64,000 nt of DNA from Kentomonas sorsogonicus (Eukaryota; Euglenozoa; Kinetoplastea; Trypanosomatida; Trypanosomatidae), in contig JAQOSZ010000034.1 of assembly GCA_030347455.1 (NCBI GenBank), positions 558,001 through 622,000 of the forward strand. Reading direction: 5' to 3'. The notes under the pieces are model-generated. The model had not been told where the DNA came from. It worked only from the letters and a program-made list of their open reading frames with translations, and did not search any database. Below are positions 43,897-54,860 of this stretch, piece after piece. The first letter of the stretch is position 1. Each line of letters opens with the position of its first letter. A program made the translations under genes and the position numbers.

Positions 43897-45549
43897 TCAC
43901 TTCTGCTGTGACGGGTGCAGCAGCTCGAGAACGGCGGCGCTCTGCCCCGTCTGCTGCAGCCACTCGATGAACATGTTGTGCACGTTCGACTTGAGGTCGT
44001 CGGCGAGGTCTTTGCGGCCCTGCGCCTCCAGCTTCTGGAACGCCTCGCGGAGGTCGGTGGAGATTTCCTGGAAGCGCTGCAGGCGCCGCGAGAGCACGTC
44101 GAGGTAGGGCTGCGGCAGCGGGCAGGGGTTCGTCCGGGTCGTGATCACCGCGCGCGAGGACTGCGAGGTCGGGAAGCACACGGGGGTAAAGTCCTCCGGG
44201 GGCAGCACGACACTCTGCGACGGGAGGCCGGCGTTCCACAGGTTCAGCAGCGGGTTGATGCCGGTCTGCGTCAGGTGCTCCTCCAGTGTCGCGTAGTGCG
44301 AGTTGTACGGGGCGAAGCGCAGGCCCTGCAGCGACGGCTGTCCGTTGTTGTCGCGCTGGCACAGCACCGGCGGGGTGTTGCTGCACACAAAGACGTTGAC
44401 GTTCTTGCAGTTGCTCACCACGACGGCGCCGCAGATGGCCGAGATGCGGCACTCCTCGCAGCCGTCGATGCACAGCACGCCGGCGACGGGCCCGAGCACG
44501 ACGGTGCAGTTGGTGAGATGCGACAGGCGCGTGTGCGGCAGCGGCGACGACACGTAGAAGTTGGTCTGGCTGCTATTGCTGATGGTGTAGGTGGACGACA
44601 TGAGGCGCGCCAGCACCTCGCGGTCCAGCACCGGCGACTCGGGAATGACCGTCGTGGCGTGGTGGTCGTCGACGACGATGTTGTTGCTCATCGGCGCCAG
44701 CCCGCGCTGCGACGACACCGGCGGCGGCACCTCCGACGGCGCCACCATGCGCGAGCGGATGAACTGCGCCACCACCGACACCTCCACGGCCTTCTCGTTG
44801 CGCTGCCACAGCGACTCGAGGCCGGTGCCGAAGGGCTGCTCGACGCCGCCGCTGAACTCGCGCAGGAGGTAGCGCAGCTCGTAGGTGTCGGCGATGGTGA
44901 GGCGCCCTTGCCGGGTCGCGCACACGAGCGTGATGCACTCGTTGAGGCACTGCTTCACGATCTCCGTCATGCGCGCCGGGTCCATCTCGCCCAGGGGGGA
45001 GCGCGGGGGGCGGTCCAGCAGCACCTGCGTCAGGACAAAGAGCAGAATACCGGGCAGGCTCACCTGCCGGGTGGAGGAGGCGAGCGGCCACAGCGACTCG
45101 TCAACGCTGCCGCCCATCTTGTTCAGCAGCGCGCGGTTGCTTTCCTGACGTAGCTCGGCGGCCGACTTTTGACCGCTGCCGGGGTAGTACGAGTAGGAGG
45201 GCGTCGCCTGCATGCAGCCGCCGCTGAGGGCGAAAAACACGTCAAAGACGCTGTACGCTGTGGACACCTTGAGCCCAAGGTTGCTCACCGCGAGGTCCTT
45301 CCAGTTGGAGAGCGTGATGGACGAGGTGCTCGCCGCCTCCTGCTTGATTTTCAGCACCGACGAAGTCGTGAGCGAGTTGGGGGACTCCAACAGCAAGCCG
45401 CAGCTTTCGAAGAAGACGGGGTTCACTACAAAGCAGAGCTGCGCGTTGCCGCCCGCTCCGCCGGCGCCGAGACTGGCATTACCAGAGGACACACGCGAGT
45501 ACTGCGGTGACCCTCCCGCAGCGGACCCTCCACTGCCGCGTCGTGACAT
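43897..45549 (-). CDS. TBCCD1: TBCC domain-containing protein 1 (TBCCD1)
   Basis: A 550-residue member of the TBCCD1 family, related to tubulin cofactor C and RP2. Known members sit at centrosomes or basal bodies and in trypanosomes also at the bilobe, where they help position and link these structures. The N-terminal half (about residues 30-290) is the family's helical region. The C-CAP/cofactor C-like beta-helix lies at about 315-440, with short hydrophobic rungs such as CTVVLGPVAGVLCIDGCEEC and ICGAVVVSNCKNVNVFVCSN, then the family-typical RFAPYNSHYATLEEHL and NLWN. The GTPase-activating arginine finger of cofactor C is not obvious, as in other TBCCD1 proteins. The C-terminus is a helix rich in Gln/Glu. 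The start is the ATG at 45547-45549. Confidence 0.85.
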   Translation of the reverse strand: MSRRGSGGSAAGGSPQYSRVSSGNASLGAGGAGGNAQLCFVVNPVFFESCGLLLESPNSLTTSSVLKIKQEAASTSSITLSNWKDLAVSNLGLKVSTAYSVFDVFFALSGGCMQATPSYSYYPGSGQKSAAELRQESNRALLNKMGGSVDESLWPLASSTRQVSLPGILLFVLTQVLLDRPPRSPLGEMDPARMTEIVKQCLNECITLVCATRQGRLTIADTYELRYLLREFSGGVEQPFGTGLESLWQRNEKAVEVSVVAQFIRSRMVAPSEVPPPVSSQRGLAPMSNNIVVDDHHATTVIPESPVLDREVLARLMSSTYTISNSSQTNFYVSSPLPHTRLSHLTNCTVVLGPVAGVLCIDGCEECRISAICGAVVVSNCKNVNVFVCSNTPPVLCQRDNNGQPSLQGLRFAPYNSHYATLEEHLTQTGINPLLNLWNAGLPSQSVVLPPEDFTPVCFPTSQSSRAVITTRTNPCPLPQPYLDVLSRRLQRFQEISTDLREAFQKLEAQGRKDLADDLKSNVHNMFIEWLQQTGQSAAVLELLHPSQQK

Positions 45550-46515
45550 GGCAGCGGAAAAAAATAAAGTAAAAAAAAAAGAAAGAAATAGTCCTCGCTT
45601 TTCAAATGGTGACTGTGTGTTTGGTCTAACCGAAGTGTTTTGTCACCCGTGCACTGTCATCAATTCTACGGATGCGGCGTTTTTTTTTCGCTACGAGCGG
45701 AAGAGGGGCGGGCAGAAAAGAAATGTAAAACAAAAACTGTAAAATACTCCTTTATGATAAATGTTAACGACTATTCAAACGCGTAAAATTGCCCCCGTTT
45801 TTGAAGTTTTGTGTGGGGAAAACAACAACAAAAAAAAAGAAAAGAAAAGAAAAGAATGAAGATCAACTTTTCGAGGAGACTGAACACAGCAAAAAGAAAA
45901 GAAGTGTGAGAGAGATGATAGTCGTGAAAACATTGAGACGTGAAGAATGAAAGAGAACCATCGCATAACCGAAGATGAGCATTCGTCATCTTTTTTTTCT
46001 TTTTTCCGTTGTTGAACCTGCATCAGTATATTTGAAAGAAAAATAAAGCAGAAGGTCGCACGCATACTTGTTGTCCTTCTGGGGCCCTTCTGAAGGGGGT
46101 GGGGAAAAAGGCAGCATAGCAAAGAGTACAAGCTGAATACAGCATACAAGTTGGCCTCAGAGGTAGAAACAATCATGGCAGAATAGCGAAAATGTGTTTG
46201 CATGTATGTTAGGAGGGGTTGTGAAAGGAAGAGGGGTGGGGGAACGGGGAAGAGGGAAGAGGGATTAGCTCGATGCAATCGGTATATATATATAAATAGA
46301 AGTCACTCGGAATCTAATTGTTAGAGATATTTTGTTGTTGTGTGTCAATGCGGGATAAAAACTATTGGCACTACTTTATTATTGCACGAATACTGTTAGC
46401 GCACCCTTTTTCATCATTTTTGTTCTTGTTTTTTTTTTTCGTTTTTGTTACGCTTATTTACCCCCCCCCCCCCTCCCCACCATGCACTTGTGGTCACGTA
46501 ATACATTTGTGATGT
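45550..46515. other. Intergenic region
   Basis: AT-rich spacer, A-rich on the plus strand at 45820-45860, with a C-run at 46461-46472. Open frames are Phe/Ser-rich translations of tracts; no gene seen. Confidence 0.6.
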
Positions 46516-49500
46516 CTAGGTGTGCTTCGTGAATCGCAGCTGGATGACCTGGATCTCGGTGTCGGAGAGGTCGCTGACGGGCGGCTTTGTAATGCGCCAC
46601 CAGTCGAAGAGTTGCACGTCGTAGAGGTTTTTGGCGACCGCGGCGCGGCGCTCCGGGGCCTCGTCGCTGGTGGAGCCCGTCTTGTAGAGACTGTACTGGC
46701 AGTAGCGGTCGATGAACTCGAAGCGGGGGTGGGCGTCGGTGTAGCGACCCGTGTCTTTGAAGAGGAACTGCCGCGGCGGCTGGTCGGGCGGCGTGCGCAT
46801 GAATGACTCGTCGATCGGGCGCGTGACAACGGACTTCTCCAAGTCATGAACGTACGGCAGCGACAACTTGTAGGGAACGCTAAAGTCGCCGGGCTCGGGA
46901 GCGGTGGTGGAGGTGGCGACCGGCTCCTCGTACCCGCCGCGCTCCCGCAGGCGCTCCCACGGGTGCTTGGCGTACATCTCGAGGCCGGCGTCGCGGAACT
47001 TGCCGGGCTCGGTTGGGTGCGTGTACTGCAGGTAGCGCTCGGGGTTCCCCACGTGGGTGACGAGGTAGCCGAGCCACAGGCTGGGCCCCGCGTTCTCGCG
47101 AGCGAGGCGACCCAGGTACTGCGACTGCAGCATGCCGTCCGCCCAGTGCTCCGTGTTGCCAAAGTGCCCCACGTAGGTGTGCACAATGACCCCAAAGACG
47201 TCGAGCTCCGCGTGGATGGCGCAGGCGAGCTCGCCCAGCGGCGACGGCAGGACGTAGCGGCGCACGCTGCGGATCGGGTAGCGCGAGATGAGGGCGCAGC
47301 CGTAGGTGTTGTCGAGCACCGTCGGCCCGTAGTCGGTGTAGCGGTAGCCCAGGTAGTAGCTGAGGTACTCGACCATATCGCGGTTGCCGTTGGTCAGATG
47401 CATGCTGTCGGACTCCAGCAGACCCACGACGCCCGCCTCCGTCTCGCGCGCGTGGTGCACCATCCGCTCAAAGTCGTCCACGTCGCTGTTGTCGAGTCCA
47501 AAGTGGACGGTCCAGATGAGACCAGAGAAGAAGGTCATGGCCTCCGCCGCCTGGAACACCTCCTCGCGCTGCTCCTTGAACAGCGTCGCCACTGCGCTGA
47601 AAGCGGCGGGGTCGTGGGTTGTGGAGGTCTTGTCGTTGGGGTCTGGGTCGACCACTTCCTTGCGCAGACGCCAGAAGGCGTCGTTGTACTCGTCGTCGAT
47701 GAAGCGGCGCTCGTGGTCGCGCTTCTCCGGGTCGGTGCGCGCGTTGCGCTTCACGCGGAGGGCGACGAGCGCCTCGTGCACCTGCAGCACCGCGTCGCGG
47801 TACTGGAGCGCCGTCGTGCGACCCTCCGGGAAGCTCACGTCGGACGGCTGCAGCGCCGTGCGGCCGATGAAGACGATCAGAAAGGCGAGCGGGATCAGGA
47901 GGGTGATAAAGGGGTGCACAGCGCGCTGGCGCTTCGCGGCGACGGTGTCCGAGACGATGGTGGCGGGCACGTGGCGCATGCGGCGGCAGATGACGTACGA
48001 AATACCGTAGATGGCAAGGAGGTGCGAGATGATGACGGGACGCGAGTGCTCCCGAAAGAGGAAGCCGAGCGGAATGAACGGGTACGAGATAACGAGCACG
48101 TACAGGAAGCCGTAGACGGTGAGGGTAAGAAGCATGTGGAGCTCGAACGACTTGAGCACGGTGCCCTCGGCGCGAATAGCTGTCTCCGCGTCGACGGCGT
48201 CATCGGCGCGCATCTGCCGCCGCACCGCCGTGTGCGCAAAGGTGATCTCCATCACGAGCGGGTACAGCGCACCGACGCAAAAGGCCATGACGAGGCCCCC
48301 GCCAAAGGCAAGGTAGCGGTTCCCGATAAACGCGACCGCGTCCCAGTGCTTCACGAGCACTTTTTCCTTGGGGGTGTCGAAGGTGACGGGGTAGTCGGGG
48401 TGCGCCTTCTCGTAGGTGAAGTTGGTCTGACGCGTCCCAAAGAGCATCACGAGGGTGCCGACGGCAAGAAGGACACCGAAAGCGCCCCCACGACTGCCCC
48501 AGTGCGACCTTGGAGCCGAGAAAGCGTCCGACGACGCTGCCGCGGTTGCGCGAGATGGGTAGGATCGCGGCTGCACACGGGAAGGACCTCCGAGGAGTAG
48601 AGCACGCCGGCGGCGAAGGCGCCGACAACGAAAAACGACGCCGGGTACGGCTCGACGGCGACCAGGCGGGGAATGTAGTTGGGGGAAATGAAGAAGGTCA
48701 GCGACAGCATCAGCACAAGGCCGAACAGTATACCGAGGAGCGCTGGACTCGTGGCGGGGTACGCGCCAGCGAGAGCAGCTACGGTGTTGGTGCGCATCTC
48801 GTACTCACCCTCTGCACCAGTGTTGGTGTCAAAGCGGACCCTGCGCGGTTTGCCCGCCGCCTCGCGTGCCTCGTGGTCCTGCTGCTTCTCCTCCTCAAGC
48901 TGGGCGGCAGGCGTCGTGTTCACGCTCGGCGGTGGCAGACGCGTCGTCGATTCCCGCACCGCTACCAGTGCTGTTACTGTTGCTGTTGTTGTTTGTTGTT
49001 GTTGCCGAACATGGCGTGACGGTAGATAATAGTGGTGAAGCCGATGCCGAGGGTGATTCCGAAGACGCCGCTGTACAAGGGCTCCACAAAAAGCGGAGAG
49101 TGACTGATGTAGAAGATGCGAAGAAGCATCGTCATGATGAGTCCGAGGGGGAACATGTAGATCATGCGCGTCAGGTCGTTGCCGTCGGGGCGTGTGGCGA
49201 CGGCCATGCCGGTGGCGGGGCCCGGATACAGCATGCGCGTGAAAATCGCGAGGTAGACGAAGAGAGGACCAGCCGCGACCCCAAGGATCTTGTTGCCGAT
49301 GCTGTTGGTCTGCAGCATGTGAACGTGCGTGAGGGAGGCGCAAAAGTAAAAGAAGATGTACATTGGCACGACACGGTTGCTGGTGCCCACCGGCATGTGC
49401 GACGGCTTGAGCAGTGTCCGAGCAAAAAAGCAAGGACCGCGAGCCCACCGGCGGAAGCACGGGATGCGCAGCAGAATAGGCGCGCCGAGAACGGCCGCCG

Positions 49501-50785
49501 AGACGATCTCCCAGGACACCGACATGGCCACCAGCGGCTGGAAGTACAGGTGCTGAATGACGTGCACCGCGTACTCGAAGAAGAGGTGCGCCCAGTAGAT
49601 GTCGCACAGCCACATGGTCAGCTGCGACGGCGCGCTGCAGAACGTAAAGCGGTGCAGCACGACGTCCTCGGAAAGGAAGGGCTCGCCGCCGCTGACGCTG
49701 GCGGGTGGCAGGTTGTGCGGCGGGGGATGCCCCGCAGCAAGGTCCGAGGCGGGAGCGGTGCCTGCGGTGGGCGCGACGGCGCTGCCCCCTCCATTGCCGC
49801 CAACCGCCGACACGTTGGGGACCGCGGTGCCGGGGCCGCTGACCACCGTCACCTCCGCATCCTCGGCGTGGCCGCTGGCAGAGCGCTGCATCAGGGGCTT
49901 GGGCGGCATCATGTCCGGGGAGCGGCCGTCCAGCTCGCCGGGCTCACCGCGCGGCGCGGACGGCCGCCCAGCCGTGCGCTGCGCGTAGAGCGCCTTGTAG
50001 AAGGACGGCGAGCCCGAGAGCCACCACCCCTGCGTCGCCAGCTCGAACCAGCAGGACGCGTCAAAGGCGATGTTGAAGAAGGCAAAGGTCCACTCGCACA
50101 TTGTGGAGAGACTAAAAGAGCCGTTGGCGCACGTCGCGCGGTGGTACGCAAAGAAGCCGACGACGCCGGCGGAGGCGACGGACTGGCCCCACAGGCAGAG
50201 ACGCTTGAGGAAATAGGAGAGGTGCGCGTCGCGCTGGTGCGGGTATATGGCAAGGTTGTAGCGGTTCCGCTTCACCAGTATGGTCGCGGTGAGCTGCAGC
50301 ACAAAACAAAGAAACACATACGGGCAGAAGCCGATGTTGTGGTAGCTGAGGTTCTCGTAAGAGGCAACCATCGTCCAGACGACCGCAAAGATAAGCCGCC
50401 AGAGGTCCGACCAGAGCAGCAGCAGCGTCAGAAACACGGAGCTCTGCAGCAGCAGCCGCTTGTTGTTGCGCAGGCGCTGCACCTCCGCCATCCCGCCCGT
50501 CGCATTCTGCCAAAAGACAGAGAAGAGCGTAATGCTCGCGCCGAGACGAAACGGCGTGCAGAGGATGAAGGAGATGCGCCACAGCTGCCGCTCCGGCTGC
50601 TCGTCGCCGATCGCGGAGCTGATGCTGGGCCAGAACTCGTAGTGGTCAGGGCCGCAGTGGCTCGACAGGAGTTGCCGCGAGTGCTTTATCACGCCAATAA
50701 AGAGAGCCAGCAGCAGACCAATCCCGGTCAACAGCGCGTATATTAGCGCCGCGTAAGAAGCGGGAAGGTAAAAGATGTGCTTCAT
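46516..50785 (-). CDS. CWH43: CWH43-type GPI-anchor lipid remodelling protein (PGAP2-like plus PGAP2IP-like fusion), with frame changes
   Basis: About 1,420 residues. The start MKHIFYLPASYAALIYALLTG at 50785 begins a PGAP2/Frag1-type membrane domain. A loop rich in Pro/Gly/Ser follows, then a second multi-helix block (for example LVAMSVSWEIVSAAVLGAPI), the PGAP2IP membrane part, and the soluble Cwh43 C-terminal domain with exonuclease-endonuclease-phosphatase-like landmarks (HFGLDNSD, VGLLESDSMHL, HTYVGHFGNTEHW, VTHVGNPERY). In yeast the fused protein swaps diacylglycerol for ceramide in GPI anchors. The frame changes near 48975 (after an Asn/Gln run) and near 48500-48570. In the latter a third frame (ILPISRNRGSVVGRF) has better codon use than either neighbour, so two or three indels may be involved. 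Domain order and the continuous hydrophobic pattern argue for one gene rather than two. Confidence 0.8.
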
Positions 50786-51431
50786 CCTAATACAGGTATG
50801 TTTTATTATTATTTTTGTTGTTGTTGTAGTGGTGTTGTTTTGTTTTTTCGGAAATATTATTTCTATTAGTTTACTTCGAGGCTTCTTATTTATAAATTGA
50901 ATCAATGTAAGCGAATGCCAGCCACTATTCAATGAGTGTATTCTTAAAAAAAGAAGAAGAAGAAGAAGAAGAAGAAGAATATATTGGGCGTCTTGGAGTC
51001 GCTAGGGGAAGAGTATTTCCCCAGAGTCTATCTTCTATGATGATGATGACAAAGATGGTAGAAGAGGGAAGGCGTAAGGATTTGCATTTTTGTTTCGGCC
51101 TTGTTTCAAGTCAACCACTCTTTCCATTCATAACTCTTGCGATGAACGGTTCGCGAAGAGCGAATCCGAGACGAGAAAAGGAAAGGAAAAGAAAAAAGCA
51201 AGGTAAGCCTTGTATTTCTTTCGAAGAAGCCATCTTCAGCTTCAACCTGCCGCGCCACGTGTTTACTGATGACGCATTGTAATCTTGCACTGGCGGCGGT
51301 GTAAACATGGCATGTCTTTCAATAAATACAGATATAGCGATGCGGATACCGTGTGACTTTAACGGCATGTGTGAGTCAAGCTAGAAAAGAAGAGAGACAC
51401 TGCACAAAAACATAATCAGTTATAGCAAAAG

Positions 51432-51471
<40 letters not shown>

Positions 51472-51497
51472 TGTGTGTAAGTATGTGATAAGTGCGG
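50786..51497. other. Intergenic region
   Basis: AT-rich spacer with a (GAA)n run at about 50955-50980 and a (GA)n run at 51433-51469 close to the end of the next gene. No gene seen. Confidence 0.6.
51433..51469. repeat. (GA)n microsatellite
   Basis: Perfect GA dinucleotide run, CT in transcription direction, just downstream of the small membrane protein gene. Confidence 0.9.
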
Positions 51498-51797
51498 CTA
51501 AAAGTTGCGGTGGTGTGGGTGCTCGTCACTGCCTTCCGGCGCCGCGTAGCCGGGTGTGTCCAGGTACTTGGGCACGTTCGCCAGCGGGGTGTCCATGCCG
51601 AGGGTGGCCTTCGGGTTCGCTTGGTACCACTCCTCGCGGAACGGCTCCTGGATGGCGACGTAGCGGAAGCACTCGCGGCCGCCGTAGCTCCAGATGAAGA
51701 CGCGGTACGTGGCGACGAGGCCGACGACGGTCGCGATGGGCCAGACGGCGCAGATGGCGTACACCTCCATCCGCCGCATCCATCCAGGCAGAGCCAT
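51498..51797 (-). CDS. Small single-pass membrane protein, function unknown
   Basis: A 99-residue protein with one hydrophobic helix (about residues 12-32: VYAICAVWPIATVVGLVATY) after a short basic N-terminus, followed by a hydrophilic Pro/Glu-rich tail ending in a His-rich HPHHRNF. The ATG at 51795-51797 follows a pyrimidine-rich stretch in transcription direction and the codon use is GC-rich, so it is probably a real gene. Size and layout resemble small subunits of mitochondrial inner-membrane complexes, but I recognise no specific family. Confidence 0.6.
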   Translation of the reverse strand: MALPGWMRRMEVYAICAVWPIATVVGLVATYRVFIWSYGGRECFRYVAIQEPFREEWYQANPKATLGMDTPLANVPKYLDTPGYAAPEGSDEHPHHRNF

Positions 51798-51900
51798 TGT
51801 GAGGGGAGCGTTGGCTTGCTTTGCGCGTACGTATATTCAAACTGAAAAAAATTGAAGCAGGCGATGCGAAACACCACGAACTGTATTCTGTAATGCGAAG

Positions 51901-51931
<31 letters not shown>

Positions 51932-52815
51932 CAGCAATGGAGCATGGAGAAGTGATTCACTAATCAAACGCTTTCACAGTGGTGCAAAACAATTATACAG
52001 AGAGAGAGTTGCGTTGTACCAAGTGGCAAATATGCACCACTTACGCCAAAAACTAATGAGGCTGTCGTGACAGGAAAACAACATAAACATACTCCATCAC
52101 AAGTACAGCGTACTACGTAAACGTTGAGAGTTATTTTACAGGAAATTTATTTGGGATAGGGTGTGGTGGTGGGGAGCGATACGGTGACATGACGATAAAA
52201 AGGTCACGCACTGTGAAGAATACCTTTATCGTAAACAAGAAACAACAAGATAAACAAAAAAAAAATCACAGAAAAAAAAACACAGAAGGACGAGAGGCAT
52301 GAGAAGCATGAGATGAGTCTTGTCGAAGGTCTCATCGCAGTGAAAAAAAAAGACATAGGAGATCACAGAATCAGAGAAATACGTGAGAGAGAAATGCCTA
52401 CTTGAAATTTTTTTTTCGGAGCACACCACTGGCGCTGCCATGTTGCACCATTCACGGAATAAATCAAGATAAAACGTGAAGAAGCTGACAAGAAATAATG
52501 GAAAGGGGGAAAAGAACAAACAAACAAAAAACAGAGGGTGTTGTCGATAGGGTGGCCCGCGGGCGGGACGATAAAAAGAGGGAGAGGAGAAAGCAAGCTC
52601 TAGCGTTATTGTCCCTTATAGACTTATACTTACGCAGAGGAGGTAGAGGAAGCGTATGATACTTTGAGCAATATAATCTCTTCAAAATAATCAGAAAGAT
52701 AAAATAATTTTGTAGTGTGATCATCACTTTTTCTTTCGCTCCCTGTGGAGCAATCAAGCTTTTTGTTTCCTCCCACTTGAAAACTTTTTTTTGTTTTAAA
52801 CCTTTTCGATTCTCT
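51798..52815. other. Intergenic region
   Basis: About 1 kb of AT-rich spacer with a (GA)n run at about 51903-51927 (a likely polypyrimidine tract for the gene at 51797) and A-rich runs near 52256-52280. No gene seen. Confidence 0.6.
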
Positions 52816-54396
52816 CTAGTCAAAGTACTCGCTGGCGGCGAGGGCGGTGAGGAGCGGGACGCCGAAGCCGGTGGCGCGCTGCTTGACGGCGGCCGGGTAC
52901 GCGAGGTCGACGTGCGCCCAACTGCCGGCAAAGTCCTTGGCCAGGCTCGCCTCGATAAAGTGGGCGGCGCAGCTGACCTGCGCGTTGGAGCGGTCGGAGA
53001 CGCTGTTGCGGTAGTCGGCCACCTCGCTGGCGAACTCGGCCTCGTGCAGCTCCGGGCAGTAGAGCACGGGAAAGGTCAGGTCGCCGCTGCGGCGGCCCTG
53101 CGCCACCACCGCCGCCTCGATCTGCTCCTTGTTGGCGTACACCGCGGCGTGCAGCCGCCCGGTCGCGACGCCCTGCGCGCCGGTGAGCGTCGCCAGGTCG
53201 ACGACGGTGTCCGGCGTCTCGGGAAGCAAGGCGGTGGCGTGGTAGACGCCGTCCGAGAGCACGAGGCGCCCCTCCGCGTCGGTGTTGTTCAGCTCGACCG
53301 TCACGCCCGACTTGAGGCGCAGGATGTCGTCGCAGCGCTGCGCCCGCGGCCCGACGGCGTTGTCGGCGAGGCAGAGCACAGCGGTGGCCGCGACGGGCGC
53401 GTTGAGCAGCGCGAGCGCGACGACACCCCCAAAGGCCGCGCCGGCGCCGCCCATGTCGTGCTTCATGCCGCACATGCCGGCGGTGCTCTTGATGGAGAGG
53501 CCGCCCGTGTCGTACACGATGCCTTTTCCCACAAAGGCGTAGCGACTGCGCGGCGCGGTTCCCTCCGGCGGGCGGTAGGCGACGGTCACCAGGTGCGGCG
53601 GGAACTCGGCGGCCTTGCCGGTGCCGTAGAGGCCGCCGTAGCCCGCCTCGCGCAGCTCCTCGCCGCGCAGGACCTTCACCTCAACGGTGCCGCGCGACTC
53701 GCCCCCCAGCCGCTCCGCCCACCCACGCACGATGCGGGTGAAGGTGACGGTGTCGAGCAGGCACGTCGGCGCGTCCACGAGACGGGCACACAGCATCGTC
53801 GCCAGCGCCGTTGCGCGCAGCGCCGCGTGGTCGTGCGCGTCCAGGAAAACCCGCACCGTGCGCTGCTTGCTGTCGGTGTATCCGCGCTCGGCCGCTCCGC
53901 TCTTGGCGGTGAAGCTGCTCCCGGCGGCGCGCGCGACGGCGACGGCGATCGGGAGCGCCGCGGCGGCAGGGCCAAAGTAGTAGACGTCCAGCACGCCGCT
54001 GCCGGAGGGGAGGTGGCGCAGTGCCTTGGCAACGTGCTCGCGGGCCGCGTCGGGCCGCGCAGCGCAGTTGTGTCGCGACGCGGTCTCCGTCACGCACCCG
54101 AGCAGCACGGAGGAGCCGTCCGCGCCGACCTCTGCGACGGTGAAGCCAGCCGACTTGACGCGCGAGAGTGCCGCCTCGACGGTGCTGCTGATGTGGTGGT
54201 GGCGGCTGGCGACGCTGTCGCGGGCGCTGCGGGGGAAGAGCAGCAGCTCCACGCGCGGGCCCGCCGCCGCCGGCTGGTCCGCGGCTGAGCTCGGCAGCGG
54301 GTGGTACGACACGTTGGTGTTGAACTCAATGCAGCTCTTCACAAACGAGGCAACGTTCGCCTCCTCGTAGGCGCTATCGCCGCGGTCAGACGACAT
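52816..54396 (-). CDS. M17 family leucyl aminopeptidase, NPEPL1-like
   Basis: A 526-residue metallo-aminopeptidase that removes N-terminal residues from peptides using two metal ions. The catalytic domain shows the M17 ligands: the Lys and Asp of GKGIVYDTGG (about residues 285-294), the Asp of KHDMGG (about 308-313) and the Asp and Glu of NNTDAEGR (about 368-375). Sequence around GLSIKSTAGMCGMKHDMGG and VVDLATLTGAQ resembles the NPEPL1 branch. The N-terminal domain (about 1-230) is less conserved, as usual in the family. All metal ligands are present, so it should be active, probably as a cytosolic hexamer. The start is the ATG at 54394-54396. Confidence 0.93.
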   Translation of the reverse strand: MSSDRGDSAYEEANVASFVKSCIEFNTNVSYHPLPSSAADQPAAAGPRVELLLFPRSARDSVASRHHHISSTVEAALSRVKSAGFTVAEVGADGSSVLLGCVTETASRHNCAARPDAAREHVAKALRHLPSGSGVLDVYYFGPAAAALPIAVAVARAAGSSFTAKSGAAERGYTDSKQRTVRVFLDAHDHAALRATALATMLCARLVDAPTCLLDTVTFTRIVRGWAERLGGESRGTVEVKVLRGEELREAGYGGLYGTGKAAEFPPHLVTVAYRPPEGTAPRSRYAFVGKGIVYDTGGLSIKSTAGMCGMKHDMGGAGAAFGGVVALALLNAPVAATAVLCLADNAVGPRAQRCDDILRLKSGVTVELNNTDAEGRLVLSDGVYHATALLPETPDTVVDLATLTGAQGVATGRLHAAVYANKEQIEAAVVAQGRRSGDLTFPVLYCPELHEAEFASEVADYRNSVSDRSNAQVSCAAHFIEASLAKDFAGSWAHVDLAYPAAVKQRATGFGVPLLTALAASEYFD

Positions 54397-54860
54397 GATG
54401 TGGTGGATGAGGTAGAATGGAGTAAAAAAAAGGGGGGGGAATTGAGTACAAAAGTAAGAGAGTGAGTGGAGTAGTATTCAACTAGGAGAAAGTTGTATGA
54501 GCATCAATGGGCGGAGGAAGAGGAGGGGGGGGGGGGTTGCGCTAACGCGTGAAATAGTCGATCAAGGAAGGGAGAGTCCTTTTTCAACACAACGTCGTTG
54601 GTATTCCCTGCGATGCATGGCACGCGCAGAAGGTTTGCTGGTGCCTTTTGTGAATGAGATGCAGGGTGGCAAACAATATATATATATCATTGCGAGAATA
54701 CAGCTTCACGTGGAACATAGCGACAGAAGCTAAACATAGCAGCGGTTTGTACGGAAAGAAGCACACACGCAAAAAACGCATAGTTGTGACAAATGACTGA
54801 ACGAAGCGGTAACACACAAACACACAGACTCACACTAAAAAAAAAGGAAAAAAAAAGGGT
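54397..54860. other. Intergenic region
   Basis: AT-rich spacer with a G-run at about 54524-54536. No gene seen. Confidence 0.6.

Noticed and set aside
43915-45153. Plus-strand frame of 412 codons
   Set aside because: Antisense to TBCCD1; no recognisable domain.
46846-50746. Plus-strand frames of 584 and 626 codons
   Set aside because: Antisense to CWH43, same composition artefact, no domain.
52717-54288. Plus-strand frame of 523 codons
   Set aside because: Antisense to the M17 aminopeptidase, whose metal-binding motifs are clear on the minus strand.
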